A DNA stretch of 64,000 nucleotides. Source: Pseudozobellia thermophila. Lineage in GTDB: Bacteria > Bacteroidota > Bacteroidia > Flavobacteriales > Flavobacteriaceae. The translations under genes were made by a program, and so were the position numbers. The stretch's first letter is position 1; each line of letters begins with the position of its first letter. The stretch covers positions 124,001 to 188,000 of the forward strand of contig NZ_FQYU01000007.1 of the NCBI RefSeq assembly GCF_900141855.1, given 5' to 3'. Below the pieces are notes generated by a model. It did no database searches. It was not told where the DNA came from and worked only from the letters and a program-made list of their open reading frames with translations. Positions 60,690-64,000 of this stretch are shown here, in pieces.

Positions 60690-61739
60690 TCAGCGGGACA
60701 GCTGCTCGTCCAACCTTTGTTGTTCGGCCATACGGTACTTTAAGATATTCACGTATTTAAGGGCATTGGTAATCTCGTAATCGGCATATGATTTTGAGGC
60801 CCATTCCATGGCCTTTTCCAAATCGCCGTTAATTTCATTGATGATGGCCATGTTGTAACAGGCCCGTCCCGCTATTTTCGCATCGGGGTTCCGTACCTCT
60901 TTCTCCCATAATTGGGCGGCTCCCTCCCAATCACCGGTCTGGGCGCGACGCTGGGCTATTTTAAAATTGTCGGTACCCCTAACGAAGTATTCCCTGGTAA
61001 CCCTCTTTCGCAATGGCATTAGGTTTCTACCGTAGCGGTTTCCGAGGTTATTGCTGGTTTGGAGTACGGCTTCCTTACGACCGATAATGGCCTCTACCGC
61101 CTTTATGGGGTTAACGCCCTCACCAACCGATGCAATTCGGTTGTTCTCCACATATTCGTCCAAAATATATTTTTGCCGGGGATCGTATACCCGCCATCCG
61201 TTTTTGATCTCGGTATTCAGGGTAACCTTATGGCCGGGAATGGTAGCCTTGATTCCCAAGTTGTTGGGCACGGTTACCATAGTGCTTTCGTAGGTTGCCT
61301 TGGTATCGGTATCGTAAAATTCCAAGGAAAGCAGTACATCGACATCAAATTCATCGCAAATTTGCTGTACGGCCTCCCAGCCCAAGGCGGCCGGAAAAAC
61401 CCCTAGTCCCTTTCGCTGGATCTCAATGTCTTCTATGATCACCACGTTTTCGAACCTATTGTATGCCGATAGCTCATCGTAAAGCCCCGTAATCGCCGAT
61501 TCAGCCCCTTCCCTATCGAGGTTTAATCCTTCCAACGACAATATTCTGTCTATCTGGTCGACGGTTTTGTTTCCTGCGGAGGGGATACTTCTATTGATTA
61601 GGCCCACCTTTGTCACATTTGAGGGCACACTGATACGGGCTGGCTCCAACACCCCCATTGTCAAGGTACTTGTAGAGGTACAACTAGCCCCCGACAGCAC
61701 AAGGCCGGCGGCGCATAATAAGCGAAAAAATTTCTTCAT
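60690..61739 (-). CDS. DUF6340 family lipoprotein
   Basis: A 349-residue lipoprotein with lipobox SGASC (Cys near 20). The mature part begins STSTLTMGVLEPARISVP, then KVGLINRSI (about 45-55), the VDVLLSLEFYDTD strand and a C-terminal TPR-like helical part (about 285-340, ACYNMAIINEINGDLEKAMEWA). Families of this type bind in the envelope, and function is unknown. The ATG at 61739 starts the signal peptide; a longer upstream frame has no leader. It is divergent from an exported VOC protein with a 158-bp intergenic stretch. Confidence 0.75.
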   Translation of the reverse strand: MKKFFRLLCAAGLVLSGASCTSTSTLTMGVLEPARISVPSNVTKVGLINRSIPSAGNKTVDQIDRILSLEGLNLDREGAESAITGLYDELSAYNRFENVVIIEDIEIQRKGLGVFPAALGWEAVQQICDEFDVDVLLSLEFYDTDTKATYESTMVTVPNNLGIKATIPGHKVTLNTEIKNGWRVYDPRQKYILDEYVENNRIASVGEGVNPIKAVEAIIGRKEAVLQTSNNLGNRYGRNLMPLRKRVTREYFVRGTDNFKIAQRRAQTGDWEGAAQLWEKEVRNPDAKIAGRACYNMAIINEINGDLEKAMEWASKSYADYEITNALKYVNILKYRMAEQQRLDEQLSR

Positions 61740-61897
61740 GGTCCGGTTTCTTTGGTTAAATGAAAGTCCCGATGGCTCGGAGACGTTACATATAAACTCC
61801 ATTTTATCGTGAATTATTGCCATAAGGCAGGTATGATGATATGGAAATAGGGCAGATTGGGCGGTAATGGTTACCTTCGGGCCCAAATATCCGACTT

Positions 61898-62347
61898 ATG
61901 AAAAAATTCTTCGTCCTTTTGCCCATACTCTACGCCCTTCCTTTGTTAACCTCAGCACAGTCCTTTGATTTTAGTATCGATCATTTGGCCCTCGTTGTGG
62001 AAGATTCGGATGTCAGCGCCGATTTTTATGGCAACATCCTGGGATTGGAAGAAACCCCGCACCCCGATAGGGCACCAGGTTTTAGGTGGTTTGTCGTCAG
62101 TGGTCGTTCGCAGATCCATTTAATAGAAAAAGACGTTGCCCCCTTTGAAAAAAATAAGTCCATGCATTTGTGCCTGTCCACCCAAGATCTTGATGGGGTG
62201 ATCGCCCATTTGGAAAAAAACGGCATTCCCTATTGGGACTGGCCCGGAAAGAAAGGCGCGGTTACCTTGCGTACCGACGGGGTACGACAGATATACCTTC
62301 AAGATCCCGATGCGTATTGGATCGAGATAAATGACGCCAAACATTAG
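61898..62347 (+). CDS. Exported VOC family protein
   Basis: A 149-residue protein with a signal peptide (about 1-20, ending TSAQ), unlike the cytoplasmic VOC protein near 7 kb. The single VOC module has IDHLALVVEDSDVSADFYGNIL (about 27-48), the metal-side SQIHLIE strand, MHLCLSTQDLDGVIAHL and the YLQDPDAYWIEIND ending. First-strand His and terminal Glu suggest a metal site. The substrate is unknown. Monocistronic; a weak TACCTTCG -7-like element is 18 bp upstream. Confidence 0.82.
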   Translation: MKKFFVLLPILYALPLLTSAQSFDFSIDHLALVVEDSDVSADFYGNILGLEETPHPDRAPGFRWFVVSGRSQIHLIEKDVAPFEKNKSMHLCLSTQDLDGVIAHLEKNGIPYWDWPGKKGAVTLRTDGVRQIYLQDPDAYWIEINDAKH

Positions 62348-62430
62348 CACGCGACCGCCCATTCGCCGGCGACTAGGCCGCCCGGTCATTGGTCATCGCG
62401 ATGTACCCTTGGCGCTATGAACGGCGCTCG

Positions 62431-63738
62431 TTACACCCGGGTGATCTTGGCCCCGATGGCCCTTAATCGCGTATCGATATCCTCGTACCCGCGATCGATC
62501 TGCTCGATGTTATGGATGGTGGAAGTACCCTTGGCCGAAAGTGCCGCTATCAACAGGGAAACCCCTGCCCTAATATCCGGCGAGGTCATTGTGGTCGCCT
62601 TTAGGGTCGATTTGAAGTTATGGCCTATGACGGTGGCCCTATGCGGATCGCATAGAATAACCTTTGCCCCCATATCCAAAAGTTTGTCGACAAAGAACAG
62701 ACGGCTTTCGAACATTTTCTGATGGATCAACACCTCGCCCTTTGCCTGGGTAGCCACCACTAGGATAATGCTTAAGAGGTCAGGGGTGAGTCCCGGCCAT
62801 GGGGCATCGGCAATGGTCAGGATGGAACCATCGATGTAATTCTGTATTTCGTATCCGTCTTTGTGTTCGGGAATATAGATATCGTCGCCCCTGCGCTCGA
62901 GCTGAATCCCCAATTTTCTAAAAACCGTAGGTATTTGCCCTAGGTCGTCCCAGCTCACGTTTTTTATGGTCAGTTCGCTCTTGGTCATGGCCGCAAGTCC
63001 GATCCAACTTCCGATTTCGATCATATCGGGAAGCATGGTGTGCTCGGTACCCCCCAATTTATCGACCCCTTCTATTTCCAAGAGATTGGAGCCCACACCC
63101 GAAATTTTGGCGCCCATACGGTTGAGCATTTTGCACAATTGCTGCAAATACGGTTCACAGGCCGCATTGTAAATGGTGGTCTTACCTTCGGCGAGAACGG
63201 CGGCCATCAATATATTGGCCGTACCCGTTACCGAGGCCTCGTCGAGCAACATGTACGTGCCCTTCAGCTTTTTGGCCTCTACCCCATAGAAGTACTCCTC
63301 TTTGTTGTAGCGGAACTTGGCCCCTAGGTTGATAAAGCCCTCGAAGTGGGTATCGAGCCTGCGGCGGCCTATTTTATCGCCCCCGGGCTTGGGTATATAG
63401 CCCTTGCCAAAACGGGCCAATAGGGGGCCTACGAGCATAATGGAGCCCCGGAGTCCGCGACCGTCTTGTTTGAACTTTTCCGATTGCAGGTACTCGAGAT
63501 TGACATCGTCGGCCTTAAAGGTATACGAACCTTTTTTTCGTTTTTGGATCTTTACGCCCAAATCCTCCAGTAACGCGATGAGTTTATTGACGTCTACGAT
63601 GTTCGGGATGTTGTTGATCGTAACCTCTTGGTCAGTAAGTAAAACTGCACAGAGAATTTGCAAGGCCTCGTTCTTAGCGCCCTGTGGGGTTATCTCACCG
63701 GAAAGTTGGTGACCGCCCTCAATTTTAAAGGTGCCCAT
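62431..63738 (-). CDS. murA: UDP-N-acetylglucosamine 1-carboxyvinyltransferase (MurA), active-site Cys replaced by Asp
   Basis: A 435-residue EPSP-synthase-fold enzyme that starts peptidoglycan synthesis by moving enolpyruvate to UDP-GlcNAc. It begins with the family pattern LSGEITPQGAKNEALQIL, has the internal GGTEHTMLPDMIE and the late RGYEDIDTRLRAIGA. At the flexible active-site loop the family usually reads with a cysteine (GGCxIGxRP). Here it is PKPGGDKIGRRRLDTH, with Asp121 in that place. In characterised MurA, Cys-to-Asp keeps activity but abolishes covalent attack by fosfomycin, so this organism is probably intrinsically resistant. It follows the DUF4290 gene by 15 bp. Confidence 0.95.
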   Translation of the reverse strand: MGTFKIEGGHQLSGEITPQGAKNEALQILCAVLLTDQEVTINNIPNIVDVNKLIALLEDLGVKIQKRKKGSYTFKADDVNLEYLQSEKFKQDGRGLRGSIMLVGPLLARFGKGYIPKPGGDKIGRRRLDTHFEGFINLGAKFRYNKEEYFYGVEAKKLKGTYMLLDEASVTGTANILMAAVLAEGKTTIYNAACEPYLQQLCKMLNRMGAKISGVGSNLLEIEGVDKLGGTEHTMLPDMIEIGSWIGLAAMTKSELTIKNVSWDDLGQIPTVFRKLGIQLERRGDDIYIPEHKDGYEIQNYIDGSILTIADAPWPGLTPDLLSIILVVATQAKGEVLIHQKMFESRLFFVDKLLDMGAKVILCDPHRATVIGHNFKSTLKATTMTSPDIRAGVSLLIAALSAKGTSTIHNIEQIDRGYEDIDTRLRAIGAKITRV

Positions 63739-63753
63739 GTAAGCTGGAGAATA

Positions 63754-64000
63754 TTAGTATCGCTTTTTACCGCGATTGTTATTTCTTTGGTTCTTTTTGC
63801 CCGAATTGTTGCGGGGCGTTTTAGCTACCCTGTTTTTCAAGAACTGGCCACTGTCGGTAAGGTTTTCGCCGGTAAGGTCGATCTGCCCATCGCTCAACTC
63901 GTACAGGTGTGCGAAAATGGCCTTGTCGTCAACGGTATCCTTGTTCCAGTTCAGGTAACATTTTTTCATGTGGTTGGCAATGGCGTATTCAAGTCCGTCG
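63754..64000 (-). CDS. DUF4290 domain protein, C-terminal part (runs off window)
   Basis: The last 81 codons of a gene whose start lies beyond the right edge. The reading frame stays open to base 64000 (DGLEYAIANHMKKCYLNWNKD continues through the edge). The C-terminus is basic and Asn-rich (RNNSGKKNQRNNNRGKKRY), a nucleic-acid-binding-like tail. DUF4290 genes usually precede murA in Bacteroidota, and this one does so by 15 bp. Function is unknown. Confidence 0.85.
   Translation of the reverse strand, partial: DGLEYAIANHMKKCYLNWNKDTVDDKAIFAHLYELSDGQIDLTGENLTDSGQFLKNRVAKTPRNNSGKKNQRNNNRGKKRY

Noticed and set aside
60661-60705. Imperfect repeat GTCCCCGC/GCGGGAC at the photolyase/DUF6340 junction
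   Set aside because: It has a bulge, no T tract, and extends into the DUF6340 coding region.
62348-62430. GC-rich dyad (CGCGA at 62350 and TCGCG at 62396) between convergent genes
   Set aside because: The arms are short and interrupted, with no T tract. It is not a convincing terminator or site.
1-64000. CRISPR arrays, insertion sequences, prophage, integrases or attachment sites
   Set aside because: No regularly spaced repeats, transposase motifs or tRNA-end duplications were seen on reading both strands.

Overview
The window reads as chromosomal DNA of a marine-type Flavobacteriaceae (Bacteroidota). Evidence: two SusC/SusD outer-membrane import pairs, an ECF sigma/FecR/STN-transporter signalling set, many lipoproteins with a Bacteroidota lipobox, TAnnTTTG-type -7 promoter elements in place of -10 boxes, menaquinone (not ubiquinone) genes, a CcsB-CcsA fusion, bacillithiol synthesis, and families such as DUF2853, DUF2911, DUF4290, DUF5107 and DUF6340. 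The genus cannot be assigned from the sequence alone. There are no IS elements, prophage, CRISPR arrays or rRNA. One tRNA (His) is present. The layout is dense, with no gene-free stretch above about 300 bp.

Layout. 1-5.7 kb (minus): menaquinone block (thioesterase-menF-menD ... menA) with DUF2853, CvfB-like and SPOR-like genes inside it. 5.7-7.4 kb (plus): hydrolase, acetyltransferase, VOC protein. 7.4-12.4 kb (minus): a full trans-4-hydroxyproline catabolic set (epimerase, FAD oxidase, DHDPS-like deaminase, ketoglutarate-semialdehyde dehydrogenase). 12.5-18.2 kb: aldose epimerase lipoprotein, M28 peptidase lipoprotein, tRNA-His and an orphan TPR histidine kinase. 18.1-21.5 kb (minus): cystathionine synthase/lyase with bshB1, then a MATE exporter. 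21.8-33.0 kb (minus): PUL-like locus 1 (ECF sigma, FecR, STN-SusC, SusD, PhoD-like phosphatase, sulfatase). 33-36.3 kb: cytochrome c assembly fusion. 36.5-39.9 kb (plus): DUF2520, KdsC-like, Maf, lipoprotein, MscS-like.

40-57 kb (plus) is PUL-like locus 2 and the best candidate for an undescribed system. It holds a large exported PIG-L deacetylase, a 33-residue membrane peptide, a sodium:solute symporter, a LacI-type regulator, SusC/SusD, a lipoprotein with two sets of seven Asp-rich propeller loops around an ASPIC domain, and an exported DUF5107-TPR protein. It has no recognisable glycoside hydrolase of a standard family. 57-64 kb: DUF2911, a SRPBCC-SDR-photolyase operon behind a palindrome, DUF6340, an exported VOC protein, a MurA whose usual active-site cysteine is aspartate, and a partial DUF4290 gene.

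How the parts fit: the two SusCD loci import unknown polymers or oligomers. Locus 1 would sense substrate through its transporter and strip sulfate and phosphate esters. Locus 2 would be gated by a cytoplasmic sugar-responsive repressor and carry product in through the symporter. Hydroxyproline from algal or animal structural protein would enter the TCA cycle as 2-oxoglutarate. All functions are inferred from sequence motifs read by eye; no database search was run.
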